Of a stretch of 64,000 bases of DNA, positions 23,478 to 34,164 are shown piece after piece. The DNA is from Cladochytrium replicatum. Its lineage: Eukaryota; Chytridiomycota; Chytridiomycetes; Cladochytriales; Cladochytriaceae. Every line of letters starts with the position of its first letter. Within the stretch, counting starts at the first letter, position 1. The stretch is from NCBI GenBank assembly GCA_025526935.1, contig JAHLKD010000100.1:124001-188000 (forward strand), read 5' to 3'. Both the position numbers and the translations under genes were made by a program. Under the pieces are notes generated by a model. The model saw only the letters and a list, made by a program, of their open reading frames with translations, was not told the origin of the DNA and did not search any database.

Positions 23478-25055
23478 AAATGTGCCGTTAAAGAGTACGA
23501 CGTAGCGTTGAAAGAGTACAACGCAATTGTGAACGACAATCATCGACGATTGCAATCATATCGCGCTGAATTACAGATGTACGAACCATCTCAAGGACAC
23601 AACAACATTGCAAACAGTTGTCTTGCCGATTGTTTTCCGGAGGTCAACATCAATTTAGTGCAAAAACATCAGAATGCCGTTGATCGAGTTGCTGCTTTAC
23701 GCGGAATTTACGCAGCTAAACGGCAGAAGACTTTTGAGAGCCGCCATTGGGAAGACCGTTTCAAAGCTCTAGCTTGCTCCAACGGTGAAGATGCACTTGA
23801 AGTCAAATCATTCATTGCTGAGCTGATTCAACTCACCGAGGAAAAGCTTTCAACCCAACCGGCTGAAGCTGTTATTCACGAACTTCTCACTCGAGTTTGC
23901 TCAAAGATCAGTGAACCTGATATCAATCTACAATCCTTTTCGATTTTACTCAGAGACATCTCAATGGACACTTTCACAAAGTATGAACCTGATCTACTTG
24001 ATGATGAGGATGATTCTGGTCAGAAGATACAATCAGAACACCATTACCTGAGAACAATGCAGAACTTACTTGCTGAGATGAGAGAAATCATTCAAATGGA
24101 TGTAACTCGCGATTACACTCCTTCAGATTCACCTCAAATCAAAGGCAAAGCCATGCGAGCAAAGACCAAAAGGCTACCGAAAGCTCATGCTGCTCATGAG
24201 GTTTGTGTTTTACATCCCAACTCTTCTCATTCTTCTGCAGAGTGTAAACAACTCAAATATATGATTGAGAAACATGCTTCCTCACATAAAGGAAATGCCA
24301 ACAGTAAGACTGCAAACAATCGTGCCGCATCAATATCAAAGGATGCGAAGAACAACAAATTCTCTTGCGATTTCTGTGGCAAATCTGGCCACACGCAGAA
24401 TTTCTGCAGGAAACGCAAACTAGCCAAACGTTTGAATGATGAGGAATGGAAACAGATAAAAGCATCTCGTGCTTCCTCCTCAACATCCCAGAACATGGAT
24501 ATCGATTCTCAGGAATCAGAACCTTCCAGAAAGGTACAATCCATCAAATCCTTCTCTTCAATCTTCAAAACTAATAATATTGTGGATTTTACACATCCCT
24601 CTATTATCACAGCATTGAAGAGTACCAACTGCAATCTACACGTAAATGCCAAACCTCTCGGTTTGATTGACTCTGGTGCTACTGCTTGGATGACTCCAGA
24701 CAGACATGCATTCAAGAATTTATTTTACGTTAATGATGCAGGAGATGTTTACTTGGCAGACAATCATCCCATTCCTATTAAAGGCTATGGAGATATTGCA
24801 CTTGTTTTGTCAAATGGTTCAATAAAACACATTCAAAATGCACTTTTTGTTCCCGATTTAGAGGATACACTTATATCTGTCTATAGCATCATCGGGGATG
24901 AAGGTGATATAGTCAGTTTTACCAAAGACAAAGTCTATTTGTCAAACAAAGGAACTGAACAATGTGTTACCATTGGTTTAAGACGTGGAGGTTTATATTA
25001 TCTTCATGGAAGTTTGGATCCACTAATCCATTACTTAAACACTCTTCCCAAATAG
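23478..25055 (+). pseudogene. Gag (C-terminal part), protease and GAG-pre-integrase of B1
   Basis: The open frame 23508-25055 (515 codons) continues gag from KEYDVALKEYN. It has a CCHC zinc knuckle (CDFCGKSGHTQNFC), an aspartic protease motif (LIDSGATAWMTPDRH) and the GAG-pre-integrase block (ALFVPDLEDTLISVYS). It lacks the native start, which is inverted at 23119-23402. A frame change near 25000-25050 separates it from pol. Lineage A has no such change, so it is probably a mutation. Confidence 0.88.
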
Positions 25056-27195
25056 GTGCAGCTATTTTGACGAATCTTTCTAATTCTGCACTCTCTGTTG
25101 GCAAACAGAATGTTTTACCTGGTACCACTACAAACACCGCCCAAGAGCAGCAGACAACCACGTCTGGTGTAAGGTTTGACACAGTGAAGGACAACAATGT
25201 TTTCCCAAAAGATTCTAACAAAACTAGAAATTACGGGGGTGAAGTTTTAGACGGAGCTTCATCTGCAACATTAAGTCTATACTCCCAAACAATGGCTGAT
25301 AATGGAGTAAACAAGGTTTCAGCTGTGACCATCAACAAATTAGCTAGATTACACCGGCAATTTGGTCACATACATTTGCGGAAAATCCTGCAAACTTTAC
25401 ATTCTCTGGGAAAGAAACTGCCCAAAGTCAGGAGTGATGCACTTGATTTTGTTAACTCGTCTATTTTACAGAACTGCATAATTTGCAATCAGACTAAGGC
25501 TGTACAAACTCCAATTTACTCAACGCTAAGTCCAGCACTGAGGAAATTATATTGCCTACATACTGATGCAGTACCAATTGTCCGAAATGGCAAAACAATA
25601 GGTCACTGGCAGATTATCGTAGATGAATACAGTTCTCACATCACAATCTACTTCTTGCAACGAAAGAGCGAAGCCTCTGATATTATGCTAAGACACATTG
25701 CAGATGTTGAAAATAGATTTCTGCCACTTCACGTCTATGAAGTGAGATCCGATTCTGGAGAACTATTGTCAAATCACATCGCCCTCAAACCAAACTTCGA
25801 CACAATCTACTTCTTGCAACGAAAGAGCAAAGCCTCTGATAGTATGCTAAGACACATCGCAGATGTTGAAAATAGATTTCTGCCACTTCACGTCTATGAA
25901 GTGAGAGCCGATTCTGGAGAACTATTTTCAAACCAATTCTTGACTTGGTGTAGCAACAAGGTACCACGCATACATGCGCATCCTTCACCTGCATCAGTCA
26001 AAGAGCTGAATGGTCTTGCTGAACGGAATGTCCGTTCAATGAAAGAGATGTACAAGTCTATGCTGAAAACAGCTGGTCTTCCACATACTTTACAGTTCAT
26101 CAAATTTGCCATCCTTTATGCTGCGACTGTCAAAAATTGTGTTTACCATTCTAGAACAAAGAATGTACCACATGCTGTTTACTTTGACAAGCTGATTGAT
26201 CCGGCAATCATTCATACCTTTACCGTGGTTAGTCTCTGGATCTCTCTAGAACAAAGGTCTAGTCGCAAAGTATCAGAGAAGTCAGAGATAGGACTATTTC
26301 TGGGTTATAAGGGTGAAGATATGAAAATCATTCATGCTTTGAATCTTAATACCAAACGCATAAGCGAATATTTTCATTTTACTTTTCATGAGGGAGTATT
26401 TGTTGGCTTAAACCCAACATCACAAACTTTAAATGACCTCACCAAACACTATCCTATTCCTCAGGGTCAACATTTTGATATTTCAAATTTACCTGATATG
26501 AATAGAGATAATGACAATATTACAGACTCAGATTCTGATGATAGCGCTAACACCTCATCTGATGAGGAGTTGGATCCCAATCAACGATTCTATCATCGAA
26601 TGGATATCTCACAAATGCATGTTACTCCTATGTCCCAACATGATTCCAATGTTGATGACGAGCACGATACCACCAACGACTATAACCATTCGTTAAACAT
26701 GAACGATGACACTTATGTACCACTTTCTGTACAACACGTACAAGAACAAAATGAAGATGATTCCCAAATAATTCGGAAGATTTACAATGGATTGGTGAAG
26801 ATGATGACAACGATTATGGATTTGTTGCACACAAAGCCAAACGTCGCAAACTTAAAGGCAAACAACCTATGGTTACTCCAACAAACAGATTTCATCCCCA
26901 GCGAAGACATCCTTTGTTGAGACGTAATATCCCCAATGTCAATGTAAATGAGAAAGCAAAATCGAGTACACCCGACATTCCTATACCTCAAGGACACTTG
27001 AGAAGTATTCCCAAAACAGTCCAGGAAGCTATGTCGCGACCTGATGAATGGCCATACTGGCTTGCAACCATGTGTGAAGAAAATCAACAACTTATCAATT
27101 TGGGAACATGGAACAAACGCATCTTGCCAAATGGGAACAACCTTCTCACAGGCAAATGGGTTTATTCATACAAACTTGATGTAGATGGCAACATC
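25056..27195 (+). pseudogene. Integrase and linker of B1, with internal duplication
   Basis: The frame 24962-26920 carries the HHCC zinc region (LHRQFGHIHLR, NCIICNQTK) and the integrase core (HTDAVPI, SDSGELLS, GLAERN). 125 bases (25644-25768) are repeated at 25803-25927, with 34 bases of LTR-B 3' end (25769-25802) between. The total is 159 bases, so frame is preserved. A one-base loss relative to B2 near 26770 breaks the linker; 26869-27201 continues in another frame to the RT start before the LTR-A insertion. Confidence 0.88.
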
Positions 27196-27794
27196 TGTTA
27201 AGTATTTCGATTGATGGACTTGGCCAATCCAGTCATTGATAGTACAAAAACACAAACGCCCGATATACAGAAATGCCACTCTTCACTGAGCAACATTTCT
27301 AACTATTGAACTAAAGCATATAGATGATGATCTATTACGAGTTTGGATACCTCCAGTTATTTCTTCATGGGTTATATTTATTGCGGCCATAGGTATAGTA
27401 AACTGTCATTACTTTTCTATCATCCACTTGTAGAAGTGAAGCCCGGATCAGATCACAGCAAAGGTTTACATATGATTAACGCGTTCGTGGGAATCATGTG
27501 TGGGAACAATCCTGTTGAGGAGAGCTAGATCTCACGCACAGCTTAGCATGATTATGCTTCGCTACGCCTGTGAGAAGAAGAGTCAAACCTTATCGCTTCG
27601 ATCCAGATCTTCCGGAAGGAAAAGCCAAAACGACAGTACACTTATTTAAGGAGCCTGTGGCGATACACACAAGGAGCATTCTCTTGCGCTAGTACTTGTG
27701 ACTCGCAATCTTCTTTATTCATCTCTTAGAAACATTAACCCGTGAATTAGCAACACACACAACCTGAGGATCCAGACCACAGCTTTGTTCAACA
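27196..27794 (+). mobile_element. Solo LTR-A (599 bp) inside B1 pol
   Basis: Starts TGTTAAGTATTTCG and ends TTCAACA. It is flanked by a perfect 5 bp duplication ACATC at 27191-27195 and 27795-27799. The uninterrupted target is present in B2 at about 16615-16630. It is the reciprocal of the solo LTR-B in A1: each lineage has inserted into the other. Confidence 0.95.
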
Positions 27795-27799
27795 ACATC

Positions 27800-29344
27800 A
27801 TCTGATTCAAGGCACGATGGGTAGTTAGAGGGTTCTCCCAGATACAGGGAATGGATTTCGACAAAACCTATTCTCCTGTGGCAAAAACCACTACAATTCG
27901 ATTACTAGTTGCTCTTGCTGCAATTGTCAAATTACACATTTATCAATTTGACATTACAGGAGCATATCTCAATGCAATACTTGAGGAAGATGTTTATGTT
28001 GAAATGCCCCATGGATTTACAGAGACTAACGAATCTGGCAATCCATTAGTTTGTAATCTTGTCAAAAGCTTATATGGTTTACATCAAGCTGCTAGAGAAT
28101 GGTACAAATGCCTCTGGGCAAAATATGAAGACATGGGATACATCCGTGATCTTTCAGATGCTTGTCATTTCTGGCAAATGAAACCATCTACTCACAGTTC
28201 CACTGTGAAAATACGTGAACACACTACTGTTCATGTAGATGATATTCTTCATTTCTCTCCAGACCCAAATGGCTACCAGGACTTCATGGATGGCTTGAAT
28301 TCCTCATTCAAGGTCGGAAGTCACTCTACAGCAAAATGGATTCTGAAAATGCAATTGATCAAAACTACTCACGGTTATTTCATAACCAATGCTCAATATG
28401 CAAAGGAAATATTGCAGAGATTGAAATTATGGGAATCCAATTTAAGACCAGCCAAAACACCTATTTCTTCTCACTACAAACATGACACAAGCTTGCCTAT
28501 TTTATCCAAAAATGATGCCACTATTTTTCGCTCGGAACTCATGAAAATCTCGTACCTAGCTACAAAGACCAGACCTGATTTATCTTATGCTGTCAATGTC
28601 TTGGCACAACATCAGGTTGAACCACGAGTTTGCGAACAAAAGGCACTAGCTCGCCTGCATCGTTACTTATTGGGAACATGGGACTATGGTTTGCATTACA
28701 CACACAACAACATACCCACTCCCAACGTACACTCTGATGGTGCATATGAGTTTGCATCAAATGAACACATCCCTATGGGATATGCTGATGCAGACTGGGC
28801 AAATGATCCTGCAGCTATTCCAGGACAGGATATGTTGTAATGTTTGCCAATGCAGCTGTTTGCTGGCAGTCTACAAAGCAACAGGTTATAACTTGCTCTT
28901 CCACTGAAGCAGAGTTATATGCATTGAATGAATTATCACGTGAGATGAAGTGGATGAAAAACGTCACGGCAACCATTGGTATTTCATCCAAAAGTAAGCC
29001 CATGATCCTCTGGCAAGATAATACCTCTACGCAGTCTATTGCCAATGACCTGCTTAATGATCACAGAACTAAACACATGGATGTTCGCGAAAAGTTTGTG
29101 AATCTTCAAATTGAGCAGAAGCAGTAGGAACTCAGAGATATTGATACTGAGAACCAAATTGCTGATATTTTCACAAAACCCTTGACATTCAAATTATTTT
29201 CAAAATTCACACGCGCACTTGGTCTTACACGTCAATCTGATTTGACCATTGTTGACTAATACATACATTACCAACAAACAGACGTGCGACTCAACGCTCA
29301 TACCAATATCCTCATTGTCTACCGCAGCTTTGCCTGCGGGGGTG
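27800..29344 (+). pseudogene. RT and RNase H of B1
   Basis: RT (FDKTYSPVAKT, QFDITGAYLNA, HVDDILHF) runs in frame at 27851-28840 into RNase H (GYADADWANDP). One base is missing relative to B2 near 28813, shifting frame. RNase H resumes at 28840-29127 with STEAELYALNEL and LWQDNTSTQSIAN. A Gln codon became TAG at about 29125-29127 (CAGCAG in B2). A TGA at 27803-27805 precedes RT and is shared with B2. A polypurine tract ends at 29344. Confidence 0.9.
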
Positions 29345-30027
29345 TGTTGATGCATGCACGTATATGGAACTAGCTACTCCAGTCTTCATCCGCTACTGAC
29401 ACTGAGGGGAAATTGCCTTACCAGAGACGTCTGGGACAAGTTCATGCGTAATCATACATTACATGAAAGAACTGGCATTTCTAACTATTGGTCATGAAGA
29501 CATCCTCCTTTACTCATTGGAATCTAGTAGAGTTCTGCGAGTGATCACGCGTTTGAGAAAGAATGTGATGCTAATCAGTTTGCTGCTGACAGTTATATCA
29601 TACTCGAGTACATCTCGTATGATATTAATGCAAGGTACTACACACTTATTTCTCATAGAGAACATGTCATCGTAGACAAGATTATAGCTAATCTTCATGT
29701 TCTGCTCACAATGGTTATTGTGAACGATCACTGGGATCTATATCTCTCTATTCGAGAGAATAATGTTTATATTAGATATTTCCATATATCTATAGCCACA
29801 GGTTAATTATAAAAGCCGAAACAACACTATATTTGAATTGTTTGCACAATTCAAAGAGCCTGTGGCGATATGAGATTTCGGGTGGCTGTGGCGCAAGAGC
29901 GTGATTGGAGAAACACAAAAAACTCTGCACATACACAGATCAACCTGAGGACTATCTCTAGCGCAAGTCCCAGATCAGCAGCACTAAAACTGATCAAATC
30001 ACATCGCCCTCAAACCAAACTTCGACA
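29345..30027 (+). repeat. 3' LTR of B1 (LTR-B, 683 bp)
   Basis: TG..CA ends, directly after the polypurine tract GCGGGGGTG. The right flank is lineage A gag (CAGCTCTGCC...), not GTCCT, so part of A2 gag between the insertion site and about codon 85 was deleted at this junction. Confidence 0.92.
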
Positions 30028-30282
30028 CAGCTCTGCCAGCAGCTCTGGTGATGACTATCGGACGCTGTGGGCGATTTCCTTCCGCTTCGTAATTCGGACT
30101 ATCAGGAAGAGCCATTGGTTCTTGGAGAAGCATAGTGCCAGCGCCGCCACGTAAGTTTGCGTAAGTCTGCACTTGTTCCGTGTAGAGATCGAAATCCTGC
30201 AGTGTTTTACCAGTGAATTGCTTTTGCTGCGAAGATGTGGCGTCATTCGATCCTGAGCCCATTTTGTCGTTGTTGCCCAAAG
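30028..30282 (-). pseudogene. N-terminal gag of copia A2
   Basis: The minus-strand frame has MGNNDKMGSGSNDATSS and KTLQDFDLYTEQVQTYANL, matching the A1 gag start (13400-13665). It is truncated by the 3' LTR-B of B1 at 30027. With 19013-22437 it makes up the rest of A2. Confidence 0.88.
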
Positions 30283-30304
30283 AAATGTGTGAAGCAACGA
30301 TTCG

Positions 30305-30313
30305 TAACTATTG
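30305..30313 (-). other. Candidate primer binding site of A2
   Basis: CAATAGTTA on the minus strand, directly beside LTR-A, as in A1. Confidence 0.55.
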
Positions 30314-30856
30314 TGTTGAACAAAGGTGGATCTGGATCCCCAGGTTGTGTGTGTTGAATCATAATTGAATCATAACACCTGCGCCCCTGCTCGTTTCACA
30401 TCACAATCGTCTTAAATGCCCACACAAACCTGCTCGCAAAAGTCAGCGTTTAAACAACAAATACATCTTCAATATTACACTATTCTGTAGGAAAAGATAC
30501 TGGTGACAGAGCGTCAAATGGTGAACGGGTGAAAAGACCCAAGCTGATTCATGGTTAACGATAATAAGAGATCAATAAAGAAGATTGCGAGTCACAAGTG
30601 CTAGCGCAAGAGAATGGTCCTTGTGTGTATCGCCACAGGCTCCTTAAATAAGTGTACTGTTGTTTTGGCTTTTCCTTCCAGAAGATCTGGATCGTAGCGA
30701 TAAGGTTTGACTCTTCTTCTCACATGCATAGCGAAGCATAATCATGCCTAACTGTGCATGAGATCTAGCTCTCCTCAACAGGATTGTTCTCGCACATGAT
30801 TCCCACGAACGCGTGATTCATATGTAAACCTTTGCTCTGATCTGATCCGGGCTTTC
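30314..30856 (-). repeat. 5' LTR-A of A2, disrupted and truncated
   Basis: It begins (plus map) TGTTGAACAAAGG and follows LTR-A to about 30352. It is interrupted by roughly 180 unrelated bases (about 30353-30540), resumes with the ATAAAGAAGATTGCGAG block, and stops at 30856 about 210 bases short of its outer end. The foreign block contains TGGTGACAGAGCG, which resembles primer sites of other LTR elements, but its origin is unclear. Confidence 0.8.
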
Positions 30857-31390
30857 AAAAGTCTTCTGTCCTTTTGCTGCGTAAATTCCGCGTAAAGCAG
30901 CAACTTGATCGACAGCATTCTATGTTGTGCAATAAATTGATGTCGACCTCCGGAAAACAATCGGCAAGACTACTGTTTGCAATGTTCTTGTGTCCTTGAG
31001 ATCGTTCGTACATCTGTAATTCAGCGCGATATGATTGCAATGGTCGATGATTGTCGTTCACAATTGTGTTGTATTCTTTCAAAGCTACGTCGTACTCTTT
31101 AACGGCATAAGCAAAATCATTTGTTGTGTCGTATTCTTGGAGTGCAGACGGTCGTTCTGGCCATTCAGGCTCCTCTTCTTTCATGAAGTCTTCCGGCTTT
31201 GGGTAGGGCGACTTTGTGAGCAAAGTTCCAGCTTCTCCGTTTGAGTTTGCATAATTCTGAACAATTTTCATGTATTTGTCGAACTCTCCAAGTGTTTGCG
31301 CAGCGAACGGCATTGGTTTTCCGTTGCGGTGTTGTTCCTAGGCATACTGTGAGCGTTGGAAATCTGGTGTTGATCGGGGGAAGCGCCTTG
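30857..31390 (-). pseudogene. N-terminal gag of copia B2
   Basis: The minus-strand frame matches the B1 gag start: PQGASPDQHQISN, then QTLGEFDKYMKIVQNYANS, then KEYDVALKEYNTIVNDNH. It is cut at 30857 by the A2 LTR. Unlike B1 it contains the codons TNDFAYA at the place where B1 was hit by an LTR, and so shows the uninterrupted target. Homology ends near 31395 without an LTR, so B2 is 5' truncated. Confidence 0.85.
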
Positions 31391-31394
31391 CGGC

Positions 31395-32490
31395 AATGAG
31401 TAATCATTGCTCTGGTTGTTTTGGCTCTGTAACATTTGATATCTGTGCAAATTCAAACCAAAGACGAACCTTTCATTGGTCAAGTCGCTAAATGCATCAT
31501 GCACGTTTAAAGTTGGAGTCCTCATTCTGGAATGGCGGCTGCGATGATCATGGACATCTCCGCCACAAAATATTCGGGAAAACAGCTCAGAGACCACTGA
31601 AAATCTCCTTATAAACAGCTCGAAATTTCTCATGTTGTCAATCCCGACTGGTCTAAAATGTGCTCTGGATCGTGAGTGCAGATTCGCAAATGTTGAACCT
31701 ATCCCCGCAGAGCACCAACACCAACCAACATCTACCATCTTCACAAATACTGCCAAAATGTAGACACGACTTGCTTCTGTTGCCACAGAATTCATGGGGA
31801 TGGACTGGCGAGTGCTTGGAGGAATAAAACATCGATGCGCCGTACTTTCAAGGTGCGGGTTTCTTCTCGATTTTTGTGGTGTGGCCTCCATCATTATCTA
31901 TAGCCTCTTGGAACACCTCCTAGGTCATTGTTGCCAGGACCACCTTAGGGCATTCTCTGGGGCACACGATGGTGTGGGCCATATCGGACAGGGACATTCA
32001 ACTGAATTGAAGTGTGAATGCAAAACGTACCTTGAATTTGCGTTCAATAGTACTTCAATCGTCGCTGACCTAATTACACATGTCAACCCAACAGCGGCTG
32101 GTCCCCATTGCCATTGCACCTAGCTGAGCTTGTTTCCAACGAAGCTGTGGATTCTATTGGTGGCCATTCAAACGAACTTTGACCAACATTCTTCAGCTGT
32201 CATGCATTTCGACTGTATCCTAGATTATACAGCTATTGTACCATTGGTTGGTTTACTTAAGTCCAACATTATTGGTACTGTTGCCATTGGATCTTGATTC
32301 TATTTCTCTTAGGTCTGGTGTTCCCCACTTTCTTCGACTGGCTTTTGGGCCATCTTCCCGCAGCCTTCAGCAGCGCATCCTCAGGTATGACACTGTTCAC
32401 AGTTCACAGCTGACAAGAAAGAGTCCAAGTAGATAAGGTACATGAAGACTGTGAATTCAAAAATATAATCACTTGATTGGAGTCTACTCC
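31395..32490. other. Intergenic stretch right of the retrotransposon island
   Basis: No gene recognised. A minus-strand open frame (to 31894) only extends the B2 gag frame into non-homologous sequence. No LTR edge is visible. Confidence 0.4.
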
Positions 32491-32494
32491 CACC

Positions 32495-33940
32495 TCATTG
32501 TTTTCGCAATTGACGGACGCGAACTGTCCCTAAGCAAACCAAACAGTACTCAAGCATGCAAAGAACACCCGAGATCGCATCCAAAACATTCCGCACCACC
32601 GACACTCCCGCAGAGCTCGATGCCGTCGGTGTGCTCTGTACCGTGGGCGACCTCGAGTTCTGATACTCAACTGGTACCCACGACGCTGGTATCCCCATAA
32701 TCTGCTTTTCAATCGGAACATCGACTATCTGCGCCGCCGTGCACGCATCCCCGGACAACCGACACCCAAGTGTATTGCCATATCCACCATCTTCAAAAAC
32801 GCCTGTGCGTAATTTAATTCTCATAAAACACCGCGTTTCCAGCTGCAACCGAGCTCGCATACGACCATACAATCTCCAACCTCTCCGGCTGTGTTCCGAT
32901 CAGCCTGTCGCTAGGGAGCCAGTACGGACTCTGCGCGTTCGCGTTTGACTCGGTCGCGACCGCGTTGAAAAGTAGCTGTCGTCAACACCGTGGGCGTGGA
33001 GTCGAAATCCTGCGGCGGGAAGACTCCGAAACCAGGGGACCCCACAGTCCTGTTCGCGCCCGCAAGCGAGTGCGAGCCGAGCACGATCGTGACGTAATCG
33101 GGTTGGGTAAAGTTCATTCTCGTGAACGCGGCGCGGAGTGCGTCGAGACCCATGCCATTGCTCGGGAGGAGGGTAAAGTCGTTCGGCGTGAAGAGTCCAC
33201 GCGGCTGGGGCGGAACTGTGGGTGAGGCGGGACCTCCGCAGCGGTGAAGTGCAACCATTCCACCCAGCACTATGTCCACGAAATTGCAATATCGGAATAG
33301 TACAAAGGCAAGCCGCTGTTCTTCCACCAATCGAGGACGTGCACGTGGCCTTTCAGACTCGGGTTATTAATGCTGTTTGTACAGAGTTTCAGGTCAAGGC
33401 CGCTCGATTTCCACCATTCGAGGACATCGACGTGCCAGTCTGCCGCTACGGAATACAAAGCGTGAACGGCCTTAATGTAGGGTTAGGGAGGCCAAATACC
33501 GGAGACTGTTGGATGATAAATGGCCCAGCTTTCTGAACAACTGAATGTTTTCGCCACCACGGACATTTCCTTCGATGTTTGCTTCGGTTTCCGTCAGGAT
33601 CGACGCATCGATGCCACCACGCAGGTCGGCTTCTGAGGTAGCGTTTGCATCAAAGGTGGCGAAATCATGGAAGACTGTGCGAACCCAGCCGATATAAGAT
33701 CTACAAGTTACAAAAGTGTGAGATGGTGTGCTTTATGAAAGTTTCAAAGTACCCCATAGAATTCGTCAACTTGCTGTTTGTGCCAGCCATTTCCCTGAGC
33801 AAAGTGTAGTTGTAGCCATTTGCTGATGGTGGATTGGCCGAGAAAACGAGCGCAAGAAGTATGAGGAAGGAGCGAGCGGAGACTCTCACGGCGAGAAGCT
33901 CAGAAGAGTTTTGAGTGCATAAGCTGAAACAAATTTTCAT
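32495..33940 (-). pseudogene. Decayed haem peroxidase paralogue
   Basis: Minus-strand pieces match the intact neighbour (34165-35449) in order: signal peptide and exon 1 (SFLILLALVFSANPPSANGY, then NYTLLREMAGTNSKLTNSMG), an intron with a proper 3' end, the distal haem side (GWVRTVFHDFATFDANAT), the middle (IVLGGMVALHRCGGP), the proximal side (YVTIVLGSHSLAGAN) and the C-terminal GYGNTLGCRLSGDACTAAQ. Frames change several times. A fragment of an unrelated repeat protein (33280-33470) sits between the distal and middle parts. The catalytic motifs survive but the gene cannot make one protein. Confidence 0.85.
33270..33470 (-). pseudogene. Inserted fragment of a DWWKxSGL repeat protein
   Basis: The minus strand encodes two similar units, HVDVLEWWKSSGLDLKL and HVHVLDWWKNSGLPLYYS, spaced about 33 residues apart, as in ankyrin-like repeat arrays. 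The units have no counterpart in the intact peroxidase. I recall this motif from chytrid repeat proteins, but that is memory, not a search. Confidence 0.65.
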
Positions 33941-34164
33941 CCTATTTTTTCACTCTATTTTCATGATAGCGAGTGGTCAGCGAGCACGGCGAACGTCCCA
34001 AATAAGCTGAGAAGAAAACAGAAAGTTGTGGTGTTGTCCAGAAAACTCGAACATTACGAAAGTTGTGCAGAGACATATGAAAAGAAATAAAAAATTAAAG
34101 AAACAAACTCGCAGGAGCTTTCCTAAACACTCCCGCAGTAACAATACGCAATTAGTAAGGATAA

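Larger units (their letters stand above)
22438..30027 (+). mobile_element. Ty1/copia retrotransposon B1, nearly full length
   Basis: The most complete element here: 5' LTR-B (22438-23118), inverted gag start, truncated LTR, gag-protease, integrase with an internal duplication, a solo LTR-A (27196-27794), RT, RNase H, polypurine tract (about 29336-29344) and 3' LTR-B (29345-30027). It lies in the opposite orientation to the A2 element that hosts it. It is inactive: frameshifts near 25030, 26770 and 28815, an in-frame TGA at 27803 shared with B2, and a TAG near 29127. Confidence 0.9.

Noticed and set aside
31268-31894. 208-codon minus-strand frame
   Set aside because: Only its C-terminal part matches lineage B gag; the rest is chance read-through beyond the end of homology.
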